DNA from: Streptomyces sp. AV19
Lineage (GTDB): Bacteria; Actinomycetota; Actinomycetes; Streptomycetales; Streptomycetaceae
Assembly: GCF_015999245.1 (NCBI RefSeq)
Contig: NZ_JAEAMR010000003.1
Location: 314,010 to 378,009, forward strand
Direction: 5' to 3'
Length of the DNA stretch: 64,000 nt
Numbering within the stretch: the first letter of the stretch is position 1; every line of letters begins with the position of its first letter. The notes below the pieces were generated by a model that was given only the letters and a program-made list of their open reading frames with translations, was not told where the DNA came from and searched no databases. Of the stretch, positions 34,822-43,778 are shown piece by piece. A program made the position numbers and the translations under genes.

Positions 34822-35421
34822 ATGCCCAAGCGCGTGGACCACGAGGAGAGACGCCGCCTGATCGCCGAGGCGCTGTGGCGCATCGCCAGCACCCGCGGCC
34901 TGGAGGGCGCGAGCCTGCGGGACGTGGCCGCCGAGGCCGGCATCTCGCTCGGCCAGCTGCAGCACTACTTCGCCGGCAAGGACGAGATGTTCGTCTTCGC
35001 CCTGGAGTACATCAGCAGCCTCGGTGAGCAGCGCATCCGCCGCCGCATCACCGAGCTGACCGACAGTCCCACCCCGCGCACGGTCCTGCGCGAGTGCGCC
35101 GCCGGAATGCTGCCGCTGGACGACGAGACCCGCACCGGACTCCTGGTCGGCATCGCCTACTTCATCCGCGCCCTGGCCGACGAGCGGCTGCGCCGCCACG
35201 CGCAGGAGGGGCAGACGGCGCTGCGCGCCTTCTTCGCCGACCAGTTCCGGCAGGCCGCCGGGAACGGCGACGCGGCGCCCGGGCTCGACCCCGGCACCGA
35301 GGCGATGCTGCTGATCGCGCTCACGGACGGGCTGACCAGCTCCGTCCTGCTGGACGTGATCACGCCCAAGGAGGCGATGGAACTGGTGGACCGGCACCTG
35401 GACCGGCTGTTCGCCGGCTGA
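34822..35421 (+). CDS. TetR/AcrR family transcriptional regulator
   Basis: 199 residues from ATG 34822 (MPKRVDHEERRRLIAEAL). An in-frame ATG at 34768 would add 18 residues but starts inside the operator-like repeat, so I prefer the later start, which has GGGAGGT upstream. The HTH is IASTRGLEGASLRDVAAEAGISLGQLQHYFAGKDEMF. The C-terminal domain (FIRALADERLRRHAQEGQTALRAFF) fits TetR_C_6 (BetI-like). It probably represses itself and the divergent PH-domain operon. Confidence 0.9.
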   Translation: MPKRVDHEERRRLIAEALWRIASTRGLEGASLRDVAAEAGISLGQLQHYFAGKDEMFVFALEYISSLGEQRIRRRITELTDSPTPRTVLRECAAGMLPLDDETRTGLLVGIAYFIRALADERLRRHAQEGQTALRAFFADQFRQAAGNGDAAPGLDPGTEAMLLIALTDGLTSSVLLDVITPKEAMELVDRHLDRLFAG

Positions 35422-35480
35422 CCGCCGATCAGGCCGGCACCTGGGCCGCTGTTCACCGGCTGACGCCGGATCAGGTCCGG
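35395..35480 (+). repeat. 43-bp tandem duplication of the TetR gene end
   Basis: Unit 1 (35395-35437) spans the last nine TetR codons and stop; unit 2 (35438-35480) repeats it with a few substitutions (both begin CACCTGG and contain CCGGCTGAC and ATCAGG). Unit 2 also holds the stop codon of the convergent FUSC gene (35471-35473). Confidence 0.85.
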
Positions 35481-37561
35481 CGCGCCGCCCGGTTGCGTCC
35501 GCCCGGCCCCGGCGACAGCGCCTCCGCCAGCTCGTCGAGCGCGTCCACCAGCAGCTCCGCGCCGCGCACCGCCACGCCGCGGTCGCCCTCGGCCGCGTAC
35601 CAGCCGTCGACCGCCGCGCGCGGGCCCGGCCAGGCCAGGGCCCGCCGCTCCCGCACCGCGGCCACCGCGTCCGGCAGGGCCTCGCGCAGGGCGGCGGCGA
35701 ACGTCCCGGCGTGCGGGGAGGGCGGGGCGTCCCGGTCCGGAACGTGCGCCTCCATCAGCATCGTCACCCGGCCCATCGTGGCCAGCGCCGCGTCCGCCGC
35801 GCGCTCGGCGGTACGGGAGATGCCCCGGTGGCGCACGGGCTCCTTGAGGGCGCGCTCCGCCGTCTCCTCCCAGGCGGCCCGCGCCGCGCGGGAGTCGAGC
35901 AGGGCGTCGCGCAGCCGGCGCGTGCGGTGGTCGGCGGGGCGGGCGTACGCGTCGAGGACGGCGAGGCAGTACGCGCCGTTGGCGTCCAGCCAGTCGGCGA
36001 GCCGGTCGCGCAGCCGCGCGGTCTCCCAGATCGGGAACACCGCGTACGCGGCCATCGCCAGCAGCCCGCCCAGCAGCGTCAGCGCCACCCTGGCCTGCAC
36101 GGTCTGCGACCAGCCCTCGCCGACGATCCCCAGCAGGAAGACGACGTACGCGCCGATGCACGCGGAGGCCACGATGTAGCCGGTGCCCATGAGCAGGTAC
36201 AGCAGGCCGACGCAGACCACCGCCAGTGCCGCGCAGATGTACGGGTCCGGGTGCAGCAGCGCGGCGAGGCCGGCGCCCAGGAGCACGCCGATGAGCGTGC
36301 CGACGAACCGGGCGACCCCGCGCGAGTACGTCTGCCCGAAGTCCGGGCGCATGATCATCACCGAGGCCATGGGCGCCCAGTAGCCGTGGCCCAGCGGCAG
36401 CGCGGCGCCCAGCACGTACCCGACGGACGCCACGACCGCGACGCGCACGGCGTGCCGGCCGACCGGGGACGACCACCTCGCCTCGCGCCGGACCGCCCGC
36501 AGGGCGACCGGGACGAGCCGGGGGACGCTGGGCCGCAGCAGGTGGCGGTGCTCGCCGGCCCGGCGGGCCGTCCGCACCGGCTTGTCGCTCTGGTCGACCA
36601 CGTCGCCCAGCAGCGCGATCAGCCGGTACGCGGAGCGGCGCGCCGCTCCGGAGAGCACCGGCCCCTCCTCGGGCACCTGGAGCACGGCCAGCGCCTCGGG
36701 CGACAGCCGGACGGGACGGCCCCAGCGGATCGAGCGGGCGACGGAGTCCAGCACGCTCGCCGCCGCCCCCAGCAGGTCGCGGGCCCGGTCGCGCTCCGGC
36801 CCCTCGGCGGGCGCCCCGACCACCGGGTCGGCCAGCGCCGCCAGCACCGGCCGCAGCCGCTCGGCCAGCCCGCGCGGCCCGCCGAGCTGGCGGGGGCGGT
36901 TGCGGGCCTGACGCGGCGTGAGCTCGGCGGCGCTGCGGGCCTCCATCAGCGGCTGCGGGTCGAAGCGGGCGGTGGGGTCGTGGCGCAGCCGGCGCGCGTA
37001 GTCGGCCTCGGCGGCCAGCGCGTCGGCGAGCGCGTCCCGCTGCCGGCCCCAGGGTCTGATCGGGAACAGGACGATCAGCAGCGCCTGCACGACGCCGCCG
37101 AAGGCGATCAGCGCGGCGTGCTCGGCCGCGCCGGCGACGGAGGTCGGCAGGGTGACGGTGACCAGCATGACCGCCACGGTCTGCGTGGCCACCAGGCCGG
37201 AGACCGGGCCGACGGCCCAGGCCATGCCCGCCAGCAGCGTCCAGACGGCCAGGAGGAGGACGAAGACGACGTGGCTGTACGCGGCGAGGTAGCCGAGGAA
37301 GGTGCTGACGGCCAGGCCCACGGCCACGCCGAGGGCCAGCACCGGGCGCGGCCGCCAGCTCCGCTGGAACGTCGCCAGCCCGGCGGCGAACGCGCCGAAG
37401 GCGGAGGAGACGGCGAGGGCGGGGGTGCCGAAGCCGAGCATCAGCGCCATGACGAGGGCGATGCCGGTGGCGGCCCGGAGGGTGACGAGGGGTTCGAGGG
37501 TGGCCCGCTCGACGGTCAGCCCGGAGCGGGCGGTGTCTTTGAGCGCGCTCAGCCAGGGCAT
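35471..37561 (-). CDS. FUSC family protein (YccS/AaeB-like efflux)
   Basis: 696 residues, ATG 37561. Two membrane blocks of about six helices (residues 25-165 and 365-500) flank a soluble region. The second block holds ALPLGHGYWAPMASVMIMRPDFGQTYSRGVARFVGTLIGVLLG, the FUSC core motif. The C-terminal 200 residues are helical and cytoplasmic. It probably exports aromatic or amphipathic acids. Convergent with the TetR gene; the two stop codons are 49 bases apart across the duplicated segment. Confidence 0.85.
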   Translation of the reverse strand: MPWLSALKDTARSGLTVERATLEPLVTLRAATGIALVMALMLGFGTPALAVSSAFGAFAAGLATFQRSWRPRPVLALGVAVGLAVSTFLGYLAAYSHVVFVLLLAVWTLLAGMAWAVGPVSGLVATQTVAVMLVTVTLPTSVAGAAEHAALIAFGGVVQALLIVLFPIRPWGRQRDALADALAAEADYARRLRHDPTARFDPQPLMEARSAAELTPRQARNRPRQLGGPRGLAERLRPVLAALADPVVGAPAEGPERDRARDLLGAAASVLDSVARSIRWGRPVRLSPEALAVLQVPEEGPVLSGAARRSAYRLIALLGDVVDQSDKPVRTARRAGEHRHLLRPSVPRLVPVALRAVRREARWSSPVGRHAVRVAVVASVGYVLGAALPLGHGYWAPMASVMIMRPDFGQTYSRGVARFVGTLIGVLLGAGLAALLHPDPYICAALAVVCVGLLYLLMGTGYIVASACIGAYVVFLLGIVGEGWSQTVQARVALTLLGGLLAMAAYAVFPIWETARLRDRLADWLDANGAYCLAVLDAYARPADHRTRRLRDALLDSRAARAAWEETAERALKEPVRHRGISRTAERAADAALATMGRVTMLMEAHVPDRDAPPSPHAGTFAAALREALPDAVAAVRERRALAWPGPRAAVDGWYAAEGDRGVAVRGAELLVDALDELAEALSPGPGGRNRAARRT

Positions 37562-37649
37562 GGGTCTGAGCTTACGTTCCGGATGGTCGGGTTCCGTAAG
37601 GGGTTTGCCCGGGGGGTTGCCCCGGTCCCTCCCCCAGAGGGGGGTACCC

Positions 37650-37982
37650 CCACTTTCACCGTTTCCGCAGGGGCCGCGCCCCTTCGAACCCGCGGTGCGG
37701 GGCCTCCGCGCGGTGGGCGGGGGCTCCGCCCCCTGCACCCCCGCAACCGCGCTCCGCGCGGTTGTCCTCAAACGCCGGACGGGCTGAAATCGTGCCCGGG
37801 CGCGCACTCCAGCCCGTCCGGCGTCTGAGGACGAGCGGCGGAGCCGCGATGCGGGGTCCGGGGCGGAGCCCCGAAGCGGGGTGCGGGGGCGCAGCCCCGC
37901 AAGGGGGGAGCCCCCGCTCACCGCGCGGAGCGCGGTGCCGGGCCGAGGGGCGGAGCCCCGGGAGAAACGGTGAAAGGGCGGG
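37650..37982. repeat. Intergenic GC-rich palindromic mosaic (copy A)
   Basis: The 566-base gap between the FUSC and sigma factor genes holds no gene. It is made of short palindromic modules (GGGGCGGAGCCCC, GCGGAGCCGC, CGTCCGGCGT, TGAGGACGAG). The left end is CTTTCACCGTTTCC (37653) and the right end GAGAAACGGTGAAAG (37963-37976), an inverted pair. The same ends and modules return at 47720 and 57942. Confidence 0.8.
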
Positions 37983-38127
37983 GAGGGGCACACCACACAG
38001 CCGCCCGGCCCCACCCCGGCCCCCGCCGAAAGAAACCGGCAAGTTTCTGTTATCCACCCCCGCGCCCCGACGTCTCCAAGACGTCGACCACCATCGTCGG
38101 CATCCAACGGAAAGAGGTGCGTAAGGC

Positions 38128-39804
38128 GTGAGGACCGAGATCGACGCCGCCAGGATCGAGGCGGCGCGGGCCGGGGACACGGCGGCGCAGGACGAACTCG
38201 TCGCCGCCTGCCTGCCGCTCGTCTACAACATCGTCGGCCGGGCCCTGGGCGGCCACGCGGACGTGGACGACGTCGTCCAGGAGACGATGCTCCGCGTCGT
38301 CAACGGCCTGGGCGACCTCCGCGACCCCGCCGGCTTCCGCTCCTGGCTGGTCGCCATCACCACCAACCAGATACGCACGCACTGGCGCGGGAAGCGCCCC
38401 GAGACCCCCGGCGACCAGCCGGCCGAGGTGCCCGACCCGTCGTCCGACTTCGTGGCCGTCACCATCGTCCGGCTCGGCCTGGAGGGCCAGCGCCGGGAGG
38501 TCGCCGAGGCGACCCGCTGGCTCGACGACGGGGAGCGCGAGGTCCTCTCGCTGTGGTGGCTGGAGGCCGCCGGCGAGCTGAGCCGCGCCGAGGTCGCGGC
38601 CGCGCTCGGCCTCACCCCGCAGCACACCGCCGTCCGCGTCCAGCGCATCAAGGAGCGGCTCGACACCGCCCGCGGCGTCGTCCGCGCCCTCGCCGCCTCC
38701 CCGCGCTGCCCCGAACTCGCCGCCCTCGTCGCCCCCTGGGACGGCGTCCCCTCCGCCCTGTGGCGCAAGCGCGTCGCCCGCCACGCGCGCACCTGCGCGG
38801 CCTGCGCCGCCGCCGGGTCGGCGCTCGTCCCCGCCGAGGGCCTTCTCGTCGGCCTCGGCCTCGTCCCGGTCACCGGCGCGCTGCTCGGCTGGTGGGGCGG
38901 TTCGACGGTGCTGCACACGGAGTCCGTGGCCGCCGCCGCCCCGGCATCCGCATCCACATCCGCACCCGCACCCGCACCCGCACCCGTGCGAGCCGGTCAC
39001 CGGGCGGCCGGCCGCCGCCGCGCCGCCAGGAGCAACGCCAAGGGCAAGCGGGTCGCCGCCGGCGCCGCCGTCCTCGCCGTCGTGGCCGGCGCGGCCGTCA
39101 TCGGCGGCTCGGACCTCTTCGGCGGCGACGGCCCCGCCGTGACCGAGCCCCGCACGCAGGCCGCGAGCGACGCCGGCCGGGTGATGCCGCTGGGCGACCG
39201 CACGGCGACCCTGTCCGCGTCGCCCAGTGCGAGCAGCCCCTCCGCCTCTCCCGAGGAGAAGAAGGGCGCGAAGGACAAGCCCAAGCCCAAGGCCACCCCC
39301 ACCCCCTCCGCCAAGGCCACCTCCGCGCGCCCCCGCCCCACCCGCTCCGCGGCCCGGCCCGCCCCGTCCCCCGACCGTCCCCGGCCCACCACCGCGAAGG
39401 CGACGCCCCGGCCCGCCGGCGGCGGCTCGCCGGCACAGCAGGTCACCGACCTCGTCAACGCCGAGCGCGCCAAGGCCGGTTGCTCGCCGCTCACCGGCAA
39501 CGCGCAGCTCGACCAGGCGGCCCAGGCGCACTCCGACGACATGGCGGCCCGCGGCTTCTTCGACCACACCAACCCGGACAGCAAGGGCCCGGGCGACCGC
39601 GTCACCGCCGCCGGGTACCGGTGGACGACGTACGGCGAGAACATCGCCTACGGGCAGCAGTCCGCCGCCTCCGTGATGGACGGCTGGATGAAGAGCCCCG
39701 GCCACAAGGCCAACATCCTCAACTGCTCCTTCAAGGAGATCGGCGTCGGCGTCAACCACGCCCCGGGCGGCCCGCGCTGGACGCAGGTCTTCGGAGCGCG
39801 CTGA
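38128..39804 (+). CDS. ECF sigma factor fused to zinc finger, membrane helix and extracytoplasmic CAP (SCP/PR-1) domain
   Basis: 558 residues, GTG 38128 after AAAGAGG. Domains in order: sigma-70 region 2 (10-90, with DVDDVVQETMLRVV), region 4 (132-185, ELSRAEVAAALGLTPQHTAVRVQRIKERL), a zf-HC2 anti-sigma-like zinc site (His219, Cys223, Cys226), a possible hydrophobic segment at 233-262, a membrane helix at 308-327, a Ser/Pro/Lys-rich linker (340-433) and a CAP domain (435-558). The CAP residues His468, Glu504 and His526 and the Cys452/Cys533 pair are visible. The protein would place the sigma part inside and the CAP part outside the membrane. It carries its own apparent anti-sigma element; release would need proteolysis. 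Confidence 0.9.
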   Translation: MRTEIDAARIEAARAGDTAAQDELVAACLPLVYNIVGRALGGHADVDDVVQETMLRVVNGLGDLRDPAGFRSWLVAITTNQIRTHWRGKRPETPGDQPAEVPDPSSDFVAVTIVRLGLEGQRREVAEATRWLDDGEREVLSLWWLEAAGELSRAEVAAALGLTPQHTAVRVQRIKERLDTARGVVRALAASPRCPELAALVAPWDGVPSALWRKRVARHARTCAACAAAGSALVPAEGLLVGLGLVPVTGALLGWWGGSTVLHTESVAAAAPASASTSAPAPAPAPVRAGHRAAGRRRAARSNAKGKRVAAGAAVLAVVAGAAVIGGSDLFGGDGPAVTEPRTQAASDAGRVMPLGDRTATLSASPSASSPSASPEEKKGAKDKPKPKATPTPSAKATSARPRPTRSAARPAPSPDRPRPTTAKATPRPAGGGSPAQQVTDLVNAERAKAGCSPLTGNAQLDQAAQAHSDDMAARGFFDHTNPDSKGPGDRVTAAGYRWTTYGENIAYGQQSAASVMDGWMKSPGHKANILNCSFKEIGVGVNHAPGGPRWTQVFGAR

Positions 39805-39866
39805 GAAGAAACGATCAGTCCGGGGAGGCGATCCGCTCCGGTTGCGGTGGTGAAGGAGTCGCCTAG

Positions 39867-39888
39867 GGTGACGATGTGAGCCGTCACC
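39867..39888. promoter_or_regulatory. Inverted repeat upstream of the third FUSC gene
   Basis: GGTGACG (39867-39873) and CGTCACC (39882-39888) are perfect inverted arms with an 8-base spacer, 17 bases before the GTG start at 39905. It could be an operator or a translation-blocking hairpin. Confidence 0.4.
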
Positions 39889-39904
39889 GCCCCGCCGGCA
39901 CCCC

Positions 39905-42070
39905 GTGATCCGGCCCGTCGAGTGGCTGCTGCGGCAGCCCGACGGGCCGCAGGCGGTGCGCCGTGCCGTATGGGTGGTCCTGGCCGGCTGCCCCGGCTTC
40001 TACGTCCTGAACTACGTCCTGCACGAGCAGGCCATGGCGATGTTCGCCGTCTTCGGCGCCCTGCCCCTGGTCCTCTTCTGCAAGCTGCCCGGCCCGCCCC
40101 TGCTCCGGGCCCGCACCCTGCTCCTCACCCTCCCCGCCGGCCTGCTCGCCGTCACCGCGGGCACGCTGCTCGCCGCCCACGACTGGGCCGCCGCGCTCGG
40201 TCTGTTCGCCGTCGGCTTCGTGGTCTCCTTCCTCGGCGCCGGCGGCCCCCGCCCGACCGCCGTGGCCGCGGCCCTCCAGCTGTACTACGTGCTGCCGTGC
40301 TTCCCGCCGTACGTCCCCGGCCAGCTGGGCGACCGGCTGGCGGGCCTCACCATCGGCTTCCTGCTCACCATCGCCGTGGACCTGCTGCTGTGGCGCGACC
40401 CGCTCCCCGTCCCGTACCGCACCTTCCTCGCCGACGCGACGGACGCCGTGGCCGGTTACTGCGCGGCCGCCGCCCGCTTGCTCGACGGAGCGGGCGACGG
40501 CGATCCGCCCGCCGTCCGCGAGGCCGCGCTGCGGACCGACCGGGCCCTGGAGGCCACCCTCCTCTCCCGCGTCCCGCCCGACTCCCGCCCCGCCTCCGTC
40601 TCCCTGCGCGACCGCGGCCTCAACCACACCCGGGCGGCCCTCGGCCACCTCCGCACCCGGCTCGACGGCGTCGCCGTCGACGCCCACGAACCCGACCCCC
40701 GCGCCGCCCACCTGCTCCAGCTCTCCGCCGCGGCCCTCCGCCGCACCACCGAGGCCCTGCGCTCCGGCTCCCCGGCCCGCACCGGCCCCGCGGACGAACT
40801 CGCCGACGGCACGGTCGCGTTCGACGAGGAGCGGGCGCGCCGCCTCGGTGACGCGCCGTCCCCCGAGCAACTGCGCCAGGACGCCACCGTCCGCGCCGTC
40901 GCCGAAGGGGTGCTCGTAGCCCGGCAGTCCGCCCGCATCGCGCTCGGCGACCGCCTCGACCCCCGGCGGCGCCGCCCCACCGGGCCGTTCGCCTACGCCA
41001 CCGTCCCCTCCGCCGTCTGGTGGTGGCGCCGGCTGTCCGTCCACCTCACCCCGCGCTCCGTCCTCCTGCGCAACGCCCTGCGCATCGCCGTCGCCCTGGC
41101 CTGCGCGCGCGTCGTCGCGGGCGAGCTGAGCCTGCCCCACGGCTTCTGGGTGCTGCTCGCCACGCTCAGCCTGATGCGCACCTCCGCCGCCGACACCCGC
41201 GCCGCCCTGCTGCCCGCCTTCGCCGGGACCGCCCTCGGCGCCCTGGTCTCCGTCGGCATGCTGGAGGCGGTCGGGGAACGCCCGCCCGTCTACGCGGTGT
41301 TGACGCCCTTCGTCTTCCTGCTCGGCTTCAGCTTCGGCACCGTCGCCGGGCCGATGTGGTCGCAGGCGGTCATGACCCTCGCCTTCATGGTCCTCTTCGG
41401 ACAGGTCTCCTACCCCGGCTGGGACCTGCCCGCGTTCCGCTTCGTCGACATCATCGTCGGCGGCCTCATCGGCGCGGCCGCCGGACTGCTCGCCTGGCCG
41501 CGCGGCGCGTACGGCCAACTCCGCGACGACGTCGGCGAGTTCCTCGTCCGCGCCGCCACCGGATGCCGGGCCGTGGCCGAGCGGCTGTGCCACGTCGTCC
41601 GCGACGACGGGTCCGACGTGCTGCTCCCGGCCCGCCGCGCCATGCTCCTCGCCCAGGCGACCCACCTGGAGTACACCGGCGAACGGGCCGCCCGGCAGCA
41701 CCGCTCCACCGACCCGTCCTGGGGTACGTACATGCTCGCCGGGTACGACGTCGTCACCGGCGGCGCCCTGCTCCTGGGCCGCCACCGGAGCGGCGACCAC
41801 GCCCCGCCCGCGCCGGAGGCCACCGCCGAACTGACCGCGCTGGCCGAGCGGGTGGCGGGGGAGTGCGTCCGCGCCGCGCGGGCGCTGTCCGGCCCCGGGT
41901 CGCCCGGTCCGGCCTCCGACCCCAACCCCGCCCGCGCCTCCGGCCCCCTCCGCCTCGCCGACCGCCCGCCCGGCCGCACCCCGGCCGCCGACGTCCTGCT
42001 GATGGCCGACGCGGAGGCGTGGCTGACGGCGGTGGCGCGGGACGCGGTGCGGGCGCGGGGCGCGGGTTGA
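39905..42070 (+). CDS. FUSC family protein with two FUSC-type membrane blocks
   Basis: 721 residues from GTG 39905 (no strong ribosome site). The first membrane block (residues 20-165) has FYVLNYVLHEQAMAMFAVFGALPLV. The second (380-545) has GELSLPHGFWVLLATLSLMRTSAADTRAALLPAFAGTALGALV, the conserved FUSC region. The region between is soluble and Arg/Ala-rich. It is the third FUSC protein in this window. A short Pro-rich tail ends the protein. Exporter role inferred from family. Confidence 0.83.
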   Translation: MIRPVEWLLRQPDGPQAVRRAVWVVLAGCPGFYVLNYVLHEQAMAMFAVFGALPLVLFCKLPGPPLLRARTLLLTLPAGLLAVTAGTLLAAHDWAAALGLFAVGFVVSFLGAGGPRPTAVAAALQLYYVLPCFPPYVPGQLGDRLAGLTIGFLLTIAVDLLLWRDPLPVPYRTFLADATDAVAGYCAAAARLLDGAGDGDPPAVREAALRTDRALEATLLSRVPPDSRPASVSLRDRGLNHTRAALGHLRTRLDGVAVDAHEPDPRAAHLLQLSAAALRRTTEALRSGSPARTGPADELADGTVAFDEERARRLGDAPSPEQLRQDATVRAVAEGVLVARQSARIALGDRLDPRRRRPTGPFAYATVPSAVWWWRRLSVHLTPRSVLLRNALRIAVALACARVVAGELSLPHGFWVLLATLSLMRTSAADTRAALLPAFAGTALGALVSVGMLEAVGERPPVYAVLTPFVFLLGFSFGTVAGPMWSQAVMTLAFMVLFGQVSYPGWDLPAFRFVDIIVGGLIGAAAGLLAWPRGAYGQLRDDVGEFLVRAATGCRAVAERLCHVVRDDGSDVLLPARRAMLLAQATHLEYTGERAARQHRSTDPSWGTYMLAGYDVVTGGALLLGRHRSGDHAPPAPEATAELTALAERVAGECVRAARALSGPGSPGPASDPNPARASGPLRLADRPPGRTPAADVLLMADAEAWLTAVARDAVRARGAG

Positions 42071-42096
42071 CTCTGACATCGGTGTCAGGCTTTACG
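42067..42096 (+). promoter_or_regulatory. MerR-type promoter with operator in the spacer
   Basis: TTGACT (42067-42072) and TTTACG (42091-42096) are 18 bases apart and enclose CTGACATCGGTGTCAG (42073-42088), with perfect 6-bp arms CTGACA/TGTCAG. A dyad inside an over-long spacer is the mark of promoters activated by MerR-family regulators. The -35 overlaps the stop codon of the FUSC gene. No merR gene is nearby. Confidence 0.6.
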
Positions 42097-42105
42097 GTCC
42101 ACGTC

Positions 42106-42885
42106 ATGAACGCACGATTCGAACGCATCGTCCGTGGCGCCGGCTCCGGATCCGGCCCCGGCCTGCTGCTCGCCCACGGCGCGGGCGGCGGCATCGACGC
42201 CAACTACGGCCCGATCCTGGACGGCCTGGCCGCCCACCGCACCGTCGTCGGACCCGACTACCCCGGCGCGGGACGCACCCCGCGCTCCGCCGCTCCCCTC
42301 ACCCTGGACGGCCTGGCCGACGGCCTCGTCGCCGCCGCCGTCGAGGAGGGCGTCGAGACCTTCGCCGTCAGCGGCTACTCCCTGGGCTCGGCCGTCGCCG
42401 TACGCGTCGCGGCCCGGCACCCCGAACGCGTCACCGCCCTCGTCCTCACCGCCGGCTTCGCCCGCCCCAACCCGCGCTTCCGCCTCGCGGCCCGGCTGTG
42501 GCGCGCGCTGCTGGCCGAGGACGACGGCCACGAGAAGCTGGCCGCGTACGTCTCGCTGATCGGCATCGGCGCGCCCGCCCTGGACGCCGTCCCCCAGGAC
42601 GCGCTCGACGCCGCGCTGAAGGAAGCGGCCGCGACGGTTCCGCCGGGGACGGACGACCACGTGGAGCTGTGCGAACGGGTCGACGTGACGGCGGACCTGG
42701 CCGGGATCCGGGTGCCCACGCTGGTGATCTCGACGGCATACGACACCCTCGTCACGCCCCACCTCCACCGGGAACTCGCGGACGGCATCCCGGGCGCGGA
42801 GTGGGCCGAGCTGGAGAGCGGGCATCTGCCGTTCGCGGAGCGGCCGGGGGAGTGGCTGGAGTTGATCAACAGCTTCCTGAACTGA
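42106..42885 (+). CDS. Alpha/beta hydrolase
   Basis: 259 residues, ATG 42106. Catalytic triad: Ser in GYSLGSAV (near residue 90), Asp in STAYDTLV (near 212) and His in ESGHLPF (near 238); the oxyanion loop is HGAGGG. The enzyme hydrolyses an unknown ester, lactone or similar bond. No ribosome site is seen and the ATG lies 10 bases after the putative -10 box, so the mRNA may be leaderless or nearly so. Confidence 0.88.
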   Translation: MNARFERIVRGAGSGSGPGLLLAHGAGGGIDANYGPILDGLAAHRTVVGPDYPGAGRTPRSAAPLTLDGLADGLVAAAVEEGVETFAVSGYSLGSAVAVRVAARHPERVTALVLTAGFARPNPRFRLAARLWRALLAEDDGHEKLAAYVSLIGIGAPALDAVPQDALDAALKEAAATVPPGTDDHVELCERVDVTADLAGIRVPTLVISTAYDTLVTPHLHRELADGIPGAEWAELESGHLPFAERPGEWLELINSFLN

Positions 42886-42979
42886 GGGATTCACGTGACA
42901 ACAAATCACTTTGTGCCGTACACGCACCTTGGGTGAAGATTGCGCGTCCCCCCGCCTGATCCCGAGGAGAAGAAGCCCC

Positions 42980-43762
42980 ATGCGCATGCGCATACGACGT
43001 GCCGGCGCCGTCGCGGCAGCCGCTGCCGTCGTTGTCATCACCCTCGGCGGGTGCGGCTCCGCGAAGACGGAGAAGGTGGCGGAGGCCGTGAAGGGTTCGC
43101 CGTCCTCCCCGGCCGGCGGGTTCGACGTCGAGGCGGCCGCGAAGAAGGCCGACCCGGCGCCGTACTCCGCGCAAATGAACGCCGAGACCTACGTCGGCAA
43201 CCGGCTCGCCATGACGATGACCGGCCGGGCCGACATCAACGTCCCGACGTCCGTGAGGATGCGCATGCGAACGGCCTCGGACGTACCGGCCGACCAGGCC
43301 ATCGACATGGAGATGATCGGCACGCCCGACGCCACGTACGGTCGCGGGAAGCTCGGCAAGTTCAGCACCGACGGCGGCTGGGCGAAGATGCCGGCGGGCA
43401 GCGGCCAGGGGGCGACCCAGGACTTCGCCAAGTACACCCGCATGATGCTCGACCTCGGCCCGTCCGCCCGCAAGGGAGTCGAGCAGCAGGGCGGCGAGCC
43501 CGCATACCGCCTCTCGGGCACCCTCACCCAGGACAAGGTCCGCAAGATCGACCCGACCCTCTACAACAACATGCGGTCCAGGAACATGGAGAAGATCGAC
43601 TGCGACCTGTGGATCAACAAGGCCGGTCGCGTCGTCCGCCTCGAACAGTGGATGGGCATCAAGGGACTCAGCGGTCACAACATCGTGGTCCTCAAGGACT
43701 TCGGCGTACCCGTGAAGATCACCGCCCCGCCGGCCTCCGAGATCAAGCCGCTCGGGGGCTGA
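42980..43762 (+). CDS. Secreted lipoprotein (LppX/LprG-like lipid carrier family)
   Basis: 260 residues, ATG 42980 after CGAGGAGA. A lipobox LGGC with Cys25 follows an N-terminal hydrophobic segment, so it is anchored to the outer face of the membrane. The rest (MTMTGRADINVPTSVRMRMRTAS, KLGKFSTDGGWAKMPAGS, DKVRKIDPTLYNNM, DCDLWINKAGRVVRLEQWM) has the beta-sheet rhythm of the LppX_LprAFG family of Streptomyces lipoproteins. Ligand unknown. Confidence 0.82.
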   Translation: MRMRIRRAGAVAAAAAVVVITLGGCGSAKTEKVAEAVKGSPSSPAGGFDVEAAAKKADPAPYSAQMNAETYVGNRLAMTMTGRADINVPTSVRMRMRTASDVPADQAIDMEMIGTPDATYGRGKLGKFSTDGGWAKMPAGSGQGATQDFAKYTRMMLDLGPSARKGVEQQGGEPAYRLSGTLTQDKVRKIDPTLYNNMRSRNMEKIDCDLWINKAGRVVRLEQWMGIKGLSGHNIVVLKDFGVPVKITAPPASEIKPLGG

Positions 43763-43778
43763 TCTCGCGGGCCCTGCG

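Noticed and set aside
37650..37982. CRISPR array
   Set aside because: The repeated units are palindromic GC modules without equal-length spacers, and no cas genes are present.
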